This document shows positions 1 through 5,488 of a stretch of 29,470 nt of DNA, in pieces. Position numbers and translations under genes: made by a program. The first letter of the stretch is position 1. Every line of letters begins with the position of its first letter. Under the pieces are notes generated by a model. The model was not told where the DNA came from, made no database searches, and saw only the letters and a program-made list of their open reading frames with translations. The stretch comes from a virus, in the IMG/VR virus record IMGVR_UViG_3300032523_000761, positions 1-29,470 of that record; one strand, given 5' to 3'.

Positions 1-198
1 ATCGACGAGCTCCTCGCCGCTGCGGGCGACGCCGTCCGCGAGCAGCTCAAGCACCGCCGCCCGCGCGGCTGCCGAGTCGAAGGCGGCGACCCGCGCGGCC
101 TTGGCCGTGCAGGCCTCCGCGGCCGCCTGGCCTGCCGACCGATCGCGGGCGGCCGCGAAGATCGGCAGATCATTGATAGCGTCCATGCTTGTTTTCAT
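1..198 (-). CDS. Unknown protein, N-terminal 66 residues, cut by window edge
   Basis: The frame opens at an ATG at 198 and runs off the left edge, so only the N-terminus is visible. It begins MKTSMDAINDLPIFAAARDR, is alanine-rich and helical, and then reads LELLADGVARSGEELVD, which looks like the first helices of a winged-helix DNA-binding domain. That domain reading is an inference from a short stretch. The stop of the gene at 201-419 lies two bases upstream of this start, so the two are probably translated together as the end of the leftward early operon. The function is unknown. Confidence 0.6.
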   Translation of the reverse strand, partial: MKTSMDAINDLPIFAAARDRSAGQAAAEACTAKAARVAAFDSAAARAAVLELLADGVARSGEELVD

Positions 199-200
199 GC

Positions 201-419
201 TCAGTCCCCCGTCCATCGCTGGTAGATGCCGCCGTCGTCCTGGATCTCCGCGTCGGCCGTCGTCTGCACTCGCCCCAGGGCATAGAGCAGCGTCTCCGCG
301 ACCTGATACCCCAGGACCTCGTCGACGGCCTGGCGACGCTCCACGAGGAGCCCCATGAGCCAGTCGAGCGACGAGGCCGACATCGGCATCGTGTTGGCGT
401 AGCCTTCCATCCCTGGCAT
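201..419 (-). CDS. Unknown 72-aa early protein
   Basis: A 72-codon frame in the early operon that starts at ATG 419 and ends at a TGA just before the next start. It is mostly helical and acidic (motifs such as SLDWLMGLLVERRQAVDEVLG), with no cysteine pairs, membrane segment or nuclease motif. I do not recognise a family. Support for it as a real gene comes from its fit in the tightly packed operon and from matching orientation; the overlapping + strand frames are GC-rich shadows. Confidence 0.6.
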   Translation of the reverse strand: MPGMEGYANTMPMSASSLDWLMGLLVERRQAVDEVLGYQVAETLLYALGRVQTTADAEIQDDGGIYQRWTGD

Positions 420-489
420 TGTTCGTCCCTCCGTGTGTTGGCCCCGTGTCGTGGGGCGTTCCGCCGTGCGCCCGGGAGCGGCCGGGCGA

Positions 490-1050
490 TCATGCCATAA
501 CCCCCGACGCGATAGCGGTCAGCACCGTGAGGAGCCAGAGGAACGGAATGTCATCCCCCGGCATCCGCGACGACGCGTCGACCTGTTGTGTCGCCGTTCT
601 CTTGACCGGGGCCCTCGAGCTCGGCGGCGCGACGGCCCGCTCGACCTGCGGCTTCGCCGTGGCTGTCTCGACGACCGGATCGGCCGGCAGGAACTGGGCC
701 ACGTTGACGAACGTCCGGCCGTTGCCGGCCTTGTGGTAGATCCTGGCTCGAACGCGACGGCCGACGAGGTCGGTGATCTCGCCGGCGGCCCACTCTTCGC
801 GTGTCATGCCGACGACCTGCCGGAGCGACGATAGGATCCGCCGGCCCCAGTCGACCGCCTTCGGCGTGTTGGCAAACACCCAGCCGAACCGCTTGTCGTC
901 GTGGGCGAGTCGGAGCTCGACCTTGTCGCCGTGGTCGATCACTTCCTTGATCTGGAAGGCGTGGTCGCCCTCCGGCACCAGCTCGCGTTCCGGCGGCCGC
1001 GAGTCGTCACGAACGACGCCGACCGTATCTTCATCAAGTCCCCAGTCCAT
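490..1050 (-). CDS. SSB-like phage protein (DUF669-type) with DDIPF motif and hydrophobic C-tail
   Basis: A 186-aa protein starting at ATG 1050 behind a strong AAGGAGG site. Residues about 25-122 resemble the phage DUF669/single-strand-binding-like group: a beta-rich core (HAFQIKEVIDHGDKVELRLA), a helix near 75-95, then VGRRVRARIYHKAGNGRTFVNVAQFLP. Residues 123-160 form a low-complexity Pro/Ala linker, and 166-170 read DDIPF, the tip that bacterial SSB uses to recruit partners. Unusually, about 16 residues follow it, mostly hydrophobic (LWLLTVLTAIASGVMA), like a membrane helix or a buried strand. The neighbouring Sak4-like ATPase supports a role in phage recombination or replication. The family call is moderate; the motif and tail are read directly. 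Confidence 0.65.
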   Translation of the reverse strand: MDWGLDEDTVGVVRDDSRPPERELVPEGDHAFQIKEVIDHGDKVELRLAHDDKRFGWVFANTPKAVDWGRRILSSLRQVVGMTREEWAAGEITDLVGRRVRARIYHKAGNGRTFVNVAQFLPADPVVETATAKPQVERAVAPPSSRAPVKRTATQQVDASSRMPGDDIPFLWLLTVLTAIASGVMA

Positions 1051-1303
1051 CGCGGTCCTCCTTTTCCTGTGCCATCGCGGTCGCGTACTCGACGACCGCC
1101 ACCAAATGATCCCGCCCGTAGTGGAGATGGCCGTAGTGGCGTCCCTCTGGCGTCGTCAGGTGTGCTAGTGCCTTCCGGATCTCGTATCGCGTCATTCGAT
1201 ACCCTGCGACCTGCGACGCGTCGACCAGGTCCGAGCAGCGGAACCAGTCACGGTCGTGGTCTGACCGTAGACCCGAATACGTCAGATATTCCAGACCGCT
1301 CAT
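1034..1303 (-). CDS. Unknown 89-aa early protein
   Basis: Begins at ATG 1303 in an ATGA overlap with the stop of the Sak4-like gene and overlaps the start of the SSB-like gene by 17 bases. It reads MSGLEYLTYSGLRSDHDRDW at the N-terminus, then RCSDLVDASQVAGYRMTRYEIRKALAHLTTPEGRHYGHLHYG. The pattern of two short helices followed by a hairpin would fit a small winged-helix fold, but this is an inference. A longer same-frame reading upstream to 1570 is Arg-rich shadow sequence inside the ATPase gene. No function is assigned. Confidence 0.6.
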   Translation of the reverse strand: MSGLEYLTYSGLRSDHDRDWFRCSDLVDASQVAGYRMTRYEIRKALAHLTTPEGRHYGHLHYGRDHLVAVVEYATAMAQEKEDRDGLGT

Positions 1304-2241
1304 GTCGCGGCCTCGGCCTTCGGCTCGATCTCGTCGTGACGGGCGTCGAGCTGGTCGGTGAGATCGCTCCAGTCGTCGGTCGAGATCTGGTCCGTCGAGA
1401 GCAGCTCGTCGAGGCGATTCGCGATCTTCACGAGCGTCCGGACGTTCGCGGCCGACCGGATGTAGTCGGCGATCTGGTCCCGTAGTGGCTGGCCGGCGGG
1501 AGTGGAGACCACGGCCTCGACCGCGACCGCGACGGCCGGCTCGATCCGCTGCTCGCCGCTGTTGAGCCATTCCGCGAGCTGCCGGCCGAGGTCCTCGCCG
1601 GCCTCGCGGATCACCGCGTCCTTTAAGAACGCGGCCCGGGTCTTCGTCACGACCAGGTCGTGGTCCTGGGTCACGTCGCCGACGACCGTGAACTCGTACT
1701 CGAGGCCGTCCCGCTGGATCGGCTGGAGACCGATTTTCCGGACCGTGTTTCGGCCGTCGACCTTTTCGACGACGTACTCGACCTTGCTCCTGAGTGTGCA
1801 GATGATGTGCAGAGGAGCCCCGAGGATCGCGTCGACGAGCGAGTTATGCCTGGGAGTGGCGTCCCTCCATGCCGAGAAGTTCCCGCCGCCCTGGTTCCGT
1901 TTGCCCTGGGTGTCGACGAACTCCAGGATGCCGCCCTTCCCGGCCCAGGCGTGAGACAGCGAGTCGATCACCAGCGTGGCGTAGCCGCCGTCGACCGCCG
2001 CCCTAATCGCCTCGATGAACCGCTCGACCCCGTAGGTGTCGAGCTCGATCACGTCGAACGCGAGCCCACGCTCGCCGGCGTACAGGCTCGCCGAGCCTCG
2101 CTCCGTGTCGACGACCGCCACGCGGCCGCCCAGACCCGCGGCGATCCGTAGCGCTGTCATCGTCTTGCCACTGCCGGACGGTCCGACCAGCCCGAGCCTC
2201 AGCTTCGCACTCGCCTTTGTTGCTCTCTTGAATCCACTCAT
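1300..2241 (-). CDS. Sak4-like RecA-fold P-loop ATPase (phage single-strand annealing/recombination)
   Basis: A 313-aa protein whose start is set at ATG 2241 by an AGGAGGT site eight to ten bases upstream; the longer frame to 2337 lacks such a site. Walker A is GPSGSGKT (about 20-27) and a Walker B-like strand is ATLVIDS (about 88-94), followed by SHAWAGKGG. This order and spacing match the AAA_24/Sak4 group of phage RecA-fold ATPases, which help the phage SSB-like protein in recombination. The SSB-like gene lies one gene downstream, a common pairing. The C-terminal third (Glu/Ala-rich after about 215) is less conserved-looking and may bind partners. The TGA overlaps the next ATG. Confidence 0.88.
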   Translation of the reverse strand: MSGFKRATKASAKLRLGLVGPSGSGKTMTALRIAAGLGGRVAVVDTERGSASLYAGERGLAFDVIELDTYGVERFIEAIRAAVDGGYATLVIDSLSHAWAGKGGILEFVDTQGKRNQGGGNFSAWRDATPRHNSLVDAILGAPLHIICTLRSKVEYVVEKVDGRNTVRKIGLQPIQRDGLEYEFTVVGDVTQDHDLVVTKTRAAFLKDAVIREAGEDLGRQLAEWLNSGEQRIEPAVAVAVEAVVSTPAGQPLRDQIADYIRSAANVRTLVKIANRLDELLSTDQISTDDWSDLTDQLDARHDEIEPKAEAAT

Positions 2242-2504
2242 TTCGAGTACCTCCTCACGGTGTCGATATCGATCAATCCCGTCTCGCGGAACACCCGGAG
2301 AAGGGCCTCGCGGTCCGGCTCCGCCGGCCGCGAGCACTCAGAAAACTCCTTGCCGCCGGCATCCATCCGGCATCCATTCCGGCCGCTCTCCGAGCGACCA
2401 GTCGCGTCCATGCTGTTCGCGTAGAACAGCCCGACGATGGACAGGCCGACGCCCCCGAGGGCGACTACCATCACCGCACCGACAAAAATCGAGGCCGAGA
2501 TCAT
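2238..2504 (-). CDS. Small single-pass membrane protein
   Basis: An 88-aa frame starting at ATG 2504, which overlaps the previous stop as ATGA; GTG 2510 is an alternative. Residues about 1-28 (ISASIFVGAVMVVALGGVGL and onward) are a clear N-terminal membrane segment. The rest is polar, with two cysteines and a charged helix near the end (REALLRVFRETGLIDIDTVRRYSK). The end overlaps the Sak4-like ATG. Small membrane proteins in early operons can act in superinfection control or anchoring, but nothing in this sequence identifies the role. Confidence 0.6.
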   Translation of the reverse strand: MISASIFVGAVMVVALGGVGLSIVGLFYANSMDATGRSESGRNGCRMDAGGKEFSECSRPAEPDREALLRVFRETGLIDIDTVRRYSK

Positions 2505-2761
2505 CGCCACACCTCCCCGGACTCGTCGGCCAGGTAGGGCCTGGCAGCCTCAAGGGCCGCCCTGGCCCTTAACTTCACAAGGGAACTCACTTCGCAGCCG
2601 CATAGGTCGACCTCGGCGAGCAGGTCGTCGAGAGCCCGGATCGGACGCCAGGCCGCGACCGCCAGGTGACGGGCGAGCCTCGCTCCCCGCGCGATCGGAT
2701 GGTTCCGGTCGTGGAGGTTCCGGTGAAGGGCCGTATCGTTTCGCGAGATCATGCGGGTCAT
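2501..2761 (-). CDS. Unknown 86-aa early protein
   Basis: Starts at ATG 2761 in an ATGA overlap with the upstream gene; a second ATG three codons in is possible. The sequence is helical and Arg/Leu/Ala-rich (IARGARLARHLAVAAWRPIRALDDLLAEVDLCGCEV). There is no signal peptide and no recognised motif. The longer same-frame reading up to 2899 is very Arg/Pro-rich and overlaps a better gene, so the short form is preferred. Function unknown. Confidence 0.6.
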   Translation of the reverse strand: MTRMISRNDTALHRNLHDRNHPIARGARLARHLAVAAWRPIRALDDLLAEVDLCGCEVSSLVKLRARAALEAARPYLADESGEVWR

Positions 2762-3018
2762 AGCGGCATGACCTCCGCCGGCGTGACGGCCACCAGATCG
2801 CCGTCGTGGTCGACGAGGTAGACCCGGCCGGCGATCTGGCGGATCGACCCGCTTGCGGTCCTCCCAGCCGGCCATTCCTCTCGCCGCCATGTCATCCACT
2901 CACCGACGTAGATCGTGCGTCCGTAGCAGTCGTCGAGAGACGGCCGAGCGTGTGGCTCGCCGTAGACCTCTCGCATCCCTGCCGCCGCGCCTGCGGCCTC
3001 TCGTTCGTGGGCATCCAT
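2758..3018 (-). CDS. Unknown 86-aa protein, first gene of the leftward early operon
   Basis: Start chosen at ATG 3018 because an AAGGAGA site sits just upstream; a longer reading to 3090 would run through the promoter and operator. The N-terminal half is Ala/Glu-rich (MDAHEREAAGAAAGMREVYGE) and the C-terminal half looks like a small beta barrel (RTIYVGEWMTWRREEW, then GSIRQIAGRVYLVDHDGDLVAVTP). The family is not recognised. As the first gene behind the operator-covered promoter, it should be among the earliest expressed phage genes. Confidence 0.65.
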   Translation of the reverse strand: MDAHEREAAGAAAGMREVYGEPHARPSLDDCYGRTIYVGEWMTWRREEWPAGRTASGSIRQIAGRVYLVDHDGDLVAVTPAEVMPL

Positions 3019-3030
3019 GCCGTGTCTCCT

Positions 3031-3042
3031 TGTGGTTAAAAC
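3031..3042 (+). promoter_or_regulatory. Half-site resembling the 22-bp operators
   Basis: TGTGGTTAAAAC matches the right half of the two 22-bp sites (TGTGGTTAGAAC and TGTGGCTAGAAC) with one or two differences. It lies in the 5' leader of the early operon, next to the ribosome binding site of the gene at 2758-3018. The left arm is not conserved, so this may be a weak auxiliary site or chance. Confidence 0.35.
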
Positions 3043-3055
3043 TAACGCGGAGGGT

Positions 3056-3077
3056 GTTCTAGTTATGTGGTTAGAAC
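3056..3077. promoter_or_regulatory. Operator-like 22-bp partial palindrome, site 1
   Basis: The site has outer arms GTTCTA and TAGAAC separated by ten bases. It matches the site at 3251-3272 at 17 of 22 positions. It covers the -10 box and spacer of the predicted leftward promoter, the position expected for a repressor binding site. It also overlaps the last codons of the 52-aa gene at 3071-3229. The protein that binds it is not known; the HTH protein at 3311-3541 or a repressor outside the window are candidates. Confidence 0.65.
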
Positions 3078-3084
3078 TTGTCAA
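3056..3084 (-). promoter_or_regulatory. Predicted sigma70-type promoter of the early operon
   Basis: On the - strand a perfect -35 hexamer TTGACA (3079-3084) is followed by a 17-base spacer and TAGAAC (3056-3061), which matches the TATAAT consensus at four of six bases. It points into the operon beginning at 3018. Operator site 1 covers its spacer and -10 box. The fit of spacing and position makes this the best promoter candidate in the window. Confidence 0.65.
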
Positions 3085-3229
3085 CCACAAAGAAACACGC
3101 TGTTTTCGAGGCGATCTCGCAGACGCTAAAAACAGCGCGATCCAGTGGCGAGTCGGTCCCCAGCTCCTGGCCGAGGCGTACTAGCACGAGAGCCTGAAGG
3201 GCCGAGTCCCAGTCGATCCGGATCTTCAC
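3071..3229 (-). CDS. Small 52-aa unknown protein with GTG start
   Basis: A frame of 52 codons starting at GTG 3229 behind a good AGGAGG site and ending in TAA at 3071-3073. It starts MKIRIDWDSALQALVLVRLG and ends in a hydrophobic strand (ACFFVVDKF). The strong ribosome site and the position between the HTH gene and the early promoter support it as a real gene. Its 3' end overlaps operator site 1 and the promoter, so transcription from upstream would run over the switch. No family is recognised. Confidence 0.55.
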   Translation of the reverse strand: MKIRIDWDSALQALVLVRLGQELGTDSPLDRAVFSVCEIASKTACFFVVDKF

Positions 3230-3250
3230 GGAAAAGCCTCCTGGTCTGTT

Positions 3251-3272
3251 GTTCTGGCGTTGTGGCTAGAAC
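3251..3272. promoter_or_regulatory. Operator-like 22-bp partial palindrome, site 2
   Basis: Arms GTTCT and AGAAC flank a twelve-base centre that contains TGTGGC. The site is closely related to site 1 at 3056-3077. It lies between the HTH gene stop and the ribosome site of the 52-aa gene, so a bound protein could control that gene. No convincing -35/-10 pair was seen next to it. Confidence 0.55.
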
Positions 3273-3310
3273 TCAGGACCGGAAAGAAGGCCGGGGACAG
3301 TTGAGCCGAA

Positions 3311-3541
3311 CTAGGCCGACTTCCTGTTTTTTCTGGGGCGTCCGGTGGAGGGGATCACCTTCGCCTTCTCGTCGACCTCCGCCTTGTCGTAGACCAGGGC
3401 TCGTCCGTGGACGTGGTCCGACCACAGATCCCCGGCGAGGGCGAGCTGGCGGATCCTTCCCATCGAGCAGCCAAAGACCTCGGCCGCCTCTTTCGTGTTG
3501 TAGAACTCTTGGCCCGGCTTTGGCTTGAATGACACGTCCAT
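3311..3541 (-). CDS. Excisionase/MerR-like HTH protein (Xis or small regulator)
   Basis: A 76-aa protein starting at ATG 3541, with a GGAGG just upstream. Residues about 13-60 fit the helix-turn-helix type 17/excisionase pattern: FYNTKEAAEVFGCSMGRIRQ (helix-turn-helix), then LALAGDLWSDHVHGRALVYDKAEVDEKA as the wing and a closing helix. The C-terminus is basic (PSTGRPRKNRKSA). Its place next to the candidate attP and the integrase suggests a recombination directionality factor; a transcription regulator acting on the nearby operators is the alternative. Confidence 0.75.
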   Translation of the reverse strand: MDVSFKPKPGQEFYNTKEAAEVFGCSMGRIRQLALAGDLWSDHVHGRALVYDKAEVDEKAKVIPSTGRPRKNRKSA

Positions 3542-3593
3542 GTCCTCCGGAGCGTATAGCCCAGACCGGCCGGATCAAGGGCCTTTCTGGACT

Positions 3594-3626
3594 CTGCCCA
3601 GTCACCGACTTACGGTGACTGGGCAG
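3594..3626. repeat. Perfect inverted repeat, 14-bp arms, beside the tRNA fragment
   Basis: The arms are CTGCCCAGTCACCG (3594-3607) and its exact complement (3613-3626), with a five-base loop. It begins a few bases beyond the 3' end of the tRNA fragment. Neither side has a T-run, so it is not a textbook terminator. It may be the natural hairpin that follows the host tRNA gene and travels with the att core, or a binding site for recombination proteins. Confidence 0.8.
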
Positions 3627-3630
3627 CGAA

Positions 3631-3694
3631 TACACCCCGCTGGGCTCGAACCAGCAACCTTCGGTTCCGTAGACCGATGCTCTGTCGAGCCCCA
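3631..3694 (-). other. tRNA-Arg(ACG) 3' fragment, candidate attP core
   Basis: Read on the - strand this folds as the 3' part of a tRNA. The anticodon stem TCGGT/ACCGA (3673-3677 and 3661-3665) encloses a loop with anticodon ACG. The variable region is AGGTT. The T-arm is GCTGG-TTCGAGC-CCAGC (3655-3639), and GGGGTGT plus A form the acceptor 3' strand and discriminator (3638-3631). The D-arm 3' strand GAGC is present, but no matching 5' acceptor strand or normal D-arm lies upstream, so the gene is incomplete. Tyrosine integrases often use tRNA 3' ends as target; the adjacent integrase and excisionase-like gene make this the likely attP core. Confidence 0.75.
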
Positions 3695-3821
3695 GTTGAG
3701 AGGACGAGCCGATTGTATCGGATCGCCGGGGCACTTGCGAAACTGCCGTCGGGATGGAGACTAACGCGAGCAAAAACTAGACGTGGGAAAGGACCCCTCG
3801 TTCTAGTGCCGGAGTTTCCCC

Positions 3822-4754
3822 GTGTTCAAAAAATCCGGACCCGAGACATTGGGGGCATACGCCCGCCTGGGGTATTCGCTGTTACACGACGTTCGTCCGT
3901 CGACGCTTCGCCAGTATGTGATCGCCGCTGACCTCGTCGAACGCTGGGCCGGTCGACCCGTCAGGCTCGACGAGATGGACGAGCGGAGCGTCTCGGAGTG
4001 GCTGCGGGATTACTCCGCGACGGTCGCCCCGGCGACCGTCAAGTCTAAGAAGGCCTCGATCCTCGCGCTCTGGCGGTCGGCGGCCGACGACGGCCTTGCG
4101 TCCGAGCCGGTCTCGCGAAGGATCCGCAAGACCAGGGTCCCGGAACGGCCGGTCGTTGCCTGGACGAAGTCGGAGGTCGAGCAGCTCATCGTCACCTGCC
4201 AGGGTCTCAAGCGAGGCCACCGCTGCGGCCTGCGGCGGGCGGAGTGGTTCGCCCTGGCCGTCCGGGTCGCGTGGGACTCTGGCCTCCGCTGGGGCGATCT
4301 GGTGGCGATCCCAGTGTCGGCGATCCGGCCGGACGGGTCCGCCTCGTGGACTCAGAGCAAGACCTCAAAGGTCATCAGCTTCTGTCTGTCGCCTTCCACG
4401 ATGGAGGCCCTGCGGTCGTCCCTGGAGGCCTGCCCGCGTCAGCTCGTGTGCCCGTGGCCGGCGAGTCACGAGACCTTCGGCGATCAGGTGGAGCGGCTGG
4501 TCGCGAGGTCCGGCATCCGCGAGGGGACCTGGAAATGGATCCGCCGGGCGTCCGGGACGGATGTCGAGCTTCAGTGTCGAGGGTCAGGGCACGAACACTT
4601 GGGCAACACGCGGGCCGTGTTCGACCACTCCTACGGTGATCGCTCGATCATCGGCCGCCAGGCCCCGTCGCCGCGAGAGCTGCTGGTGTGCGCGCTGGGA
4701 CGTATGTCAGCGGGAGGCCGGCTTGCCCGGTGCCGTACACCCCGGCCCGCGTAG
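3822..4754 (+). CDS. int: Tyrosine recombinase integrase
   Basis: The only + strand gene; 310 aa from GTG 3822, with GGAG about seven bases upstream. Residues about 20-105 form a SAM-like core-binding domain (SLLHDVRPSTLRQYVIAADL onward). The catalytic domain shows the first Arg in DSGLRWGDL, a Lys-bearing hairpin in TQSKTSKV, the second Arg in WIRRASGTDVE, a His in GHEHLGN and the Tyr in FDHSYGD. The HxxR histidine appears replaced (KWIRR). It should catalyse integration into the tRNA-Arg gene whose 3' end lies just upstream. The last 16 codons overlap convergently the nucleotide hydrolase gene. The C-terminus after the Tyr is about 45 residues, long for this family. Confidence 0.92.
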   Translation: MFKKSGPETLGAYARLGYSLLHDVRPSTLRQYVIAADLVERWAGRPVRLDEMDERSVSEWLRDYSATVAPATVKSKKASILALWRSAADDGLASEPVSRRIRKTRVPERPVVAWTKSEVEQLIVTCQGLKRGHRCGLRRAEWFALAVRVAWDSGLRWGDLVAIPVSAIRPDGSASWTQSKTSKVISFCLSPSTMEALRSSLEACPRQLVCPWPASHETFGDQVERLVARSGIREGTWKWIRRASGTDVELQCRGSGHEHLGNTRAVFDHSYGDRSIIGRQAPSPRELLVCALGRMSAGGRLARCRTPRPA

Positions 4755-5207
4755 CGTCCCCTCGTTCAGTTCCGGCCAAAGGGCCTCGGAGTGGATCGCC
4801 GCGAGTAAACCCCAGGCCGCGTGGGCAAGATGCTCCTCGGAGCGGTCGCCGGCCAGGTGGCGGTAGATGTGCCGGAGCGCGTGGTTCAAAAGATCCCCGA
4901 CCGGCATCCCGGCTTCCCAGTTGAAGTCGGAGTATTTCGCGGCCCCCTCGGCACACGTCCTGGCGACGGCCTCGAGGCCGATTGGTGAGATCAGATCGTA
5001 GCGGGTCGCCTCCGCGTCGCTCGACCTCACGGCCCCCGTCTCGAATCGAACCGTCCCGCCGTCCGTCGTCTTCATGTGTCGCTCCTTCAGTTCCCGGATC
5101 ATCGCCAGAGCGAACGAGGCTAGAGTCCCGCCCGTGCCAGTCCAGCAGTTTGCCGGACCGAGGCGGCGGCAGAGCTGCTCCGCGGCCTGGAGGTCGGCGT
5201 CGGTCAT
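4707..5207 (-). CDS. dATP/dGTP diphosphohydrolase-like protein (DUF5664 type) with N-terminal helical extension
   Basis: 166 aa from ATG 5207, which overlaps the previous stop as ATGA. Residues 45-145 match the phage dATP/dGTP diphosphohydrolase N-terminal domain family: ETGAVRSSD, CAEGAAKYSDFNWEAGMP, LLNHALRHIYRHLAGDRSEEHLAHAAWGLLA, with the Glu/His/Asp residues expected to bind metal. The family hydrolyses purine dNTPs or rebalances nucleotide pools during phage replication. The first 44 residues (MTDADLQAAEQLCRRLGPAN onward) look like a shortened copy of the Ea22-like phage N-terminal region. An internal ATG at 5075 with AAGGAG before it would give a 122-aa form covering just the enzyme domain, so two products are possible. 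Confidence 0.75.
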   Translation of the reverse strand: MTDADLQAAEQLCRRLGPANCWTGTGGTLASFALAMIRELKERHMKTTDGGTVRFETGAVRSSDAEATRYDLISPIGLEAVARTCAEGAAKYSDFNWEAGMPVGDLLNHALRHIYRHLAGDRSEEHLAHAAWGLLAAIHSEALWPELNEGTLRGPGCTAPGKPASR

Positions 5208-5488
5208 GTGATCCGATACCGGAGCGACCACAGGATCCGGGCGAGATCCCGGCCAGCGCCCGAGACGGTCTCCTCGGCCAGGTCTGGGAAGAGCTGGTGG
5301 ATCGCCTCGTGGATCTCCGTCTCCAGCCGGGCCCGGCCGCGGAGCCGATCGTCGATCAATACCTTCCGCTTGAGGTCGGGCCGCCGCTCGTCCGGCGTGA
5401 TGCTCCAGCCCACGGCCCGGCCCCGGAGGCGGGCGTACCTCCACAGGACGCAAAGGCCGCGGATGGTGAAGTGATGATCGAGGCTCAC
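5204..5488 (-). CDS. Small HExxH putative zinc metallopeptidase
   Basis: 94 aa starting at GTG 5488, overlapping the previous stop as GTGA. Residues 1-56 are basic beta/helical (SLDHHFTIRGLCVLWRYARL onward); residues 60-64 read HEAIH, an HExxH zinc-binding motif inside a helix, followed by FPDLAEETV with possible third-ligand glutamates at 72-73 and then RDLARILWSLRY. Small proteins of this form occur in phage genomes next to metabolic genes; substrates are not known to me. No signal peptide, so it should act in the cytoplasm. The zinc-peptidase reading rests on the motif alone. Confidence 0.6.
   Translation of the reverse strand: MSLDHHFTIRGLCVLWRYARLRGRAVGWSITPDERRPDLKRKVLIDDRLRGRARLETEIHEAIHQLFPDLAEETVSGAGRDLARILWSLRYRIT

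Larger units (their letters stand above)
3542..3821. other. Non-coding attachment/intergenic region
   Basis: Between the start codons of the divergently oriented HTH gene and integrase there is no convincing gene. It holds the perfect inverted repeat (3594-3626), the tRNA-Arg 3' fragment (3631-3694) and a GTTCTAG half-site at 3800-3806 that resembles an arm of the operator sites, close to the integrase start. Integrase arm-type sites are probably here but could not be singled out by eye. Confidence 0.65.

Noticed and set aside
101-1485. Several long + strand frames over the early genes
   Set aside because: They are rich in Arg, Pro and Ser, overlap better-supported - strand genes with ribosome sites and motifs, and are the usual third-position shadows of GC-rich DNA.
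3631-3710. A complete tRNA-Arg gene
   Set aside because: No 5' strand complementary to the acceptor 3' strand and no regular D-arm can be found upstream, so only the 3' portion is present.
3273-3773. A 166-codon - strand frame running over the att region
   Set aside because: It crosses the tRNA-Arg fragment and the perfect palindrome and covers the HTH gene in another frame; its content is not protein-like.
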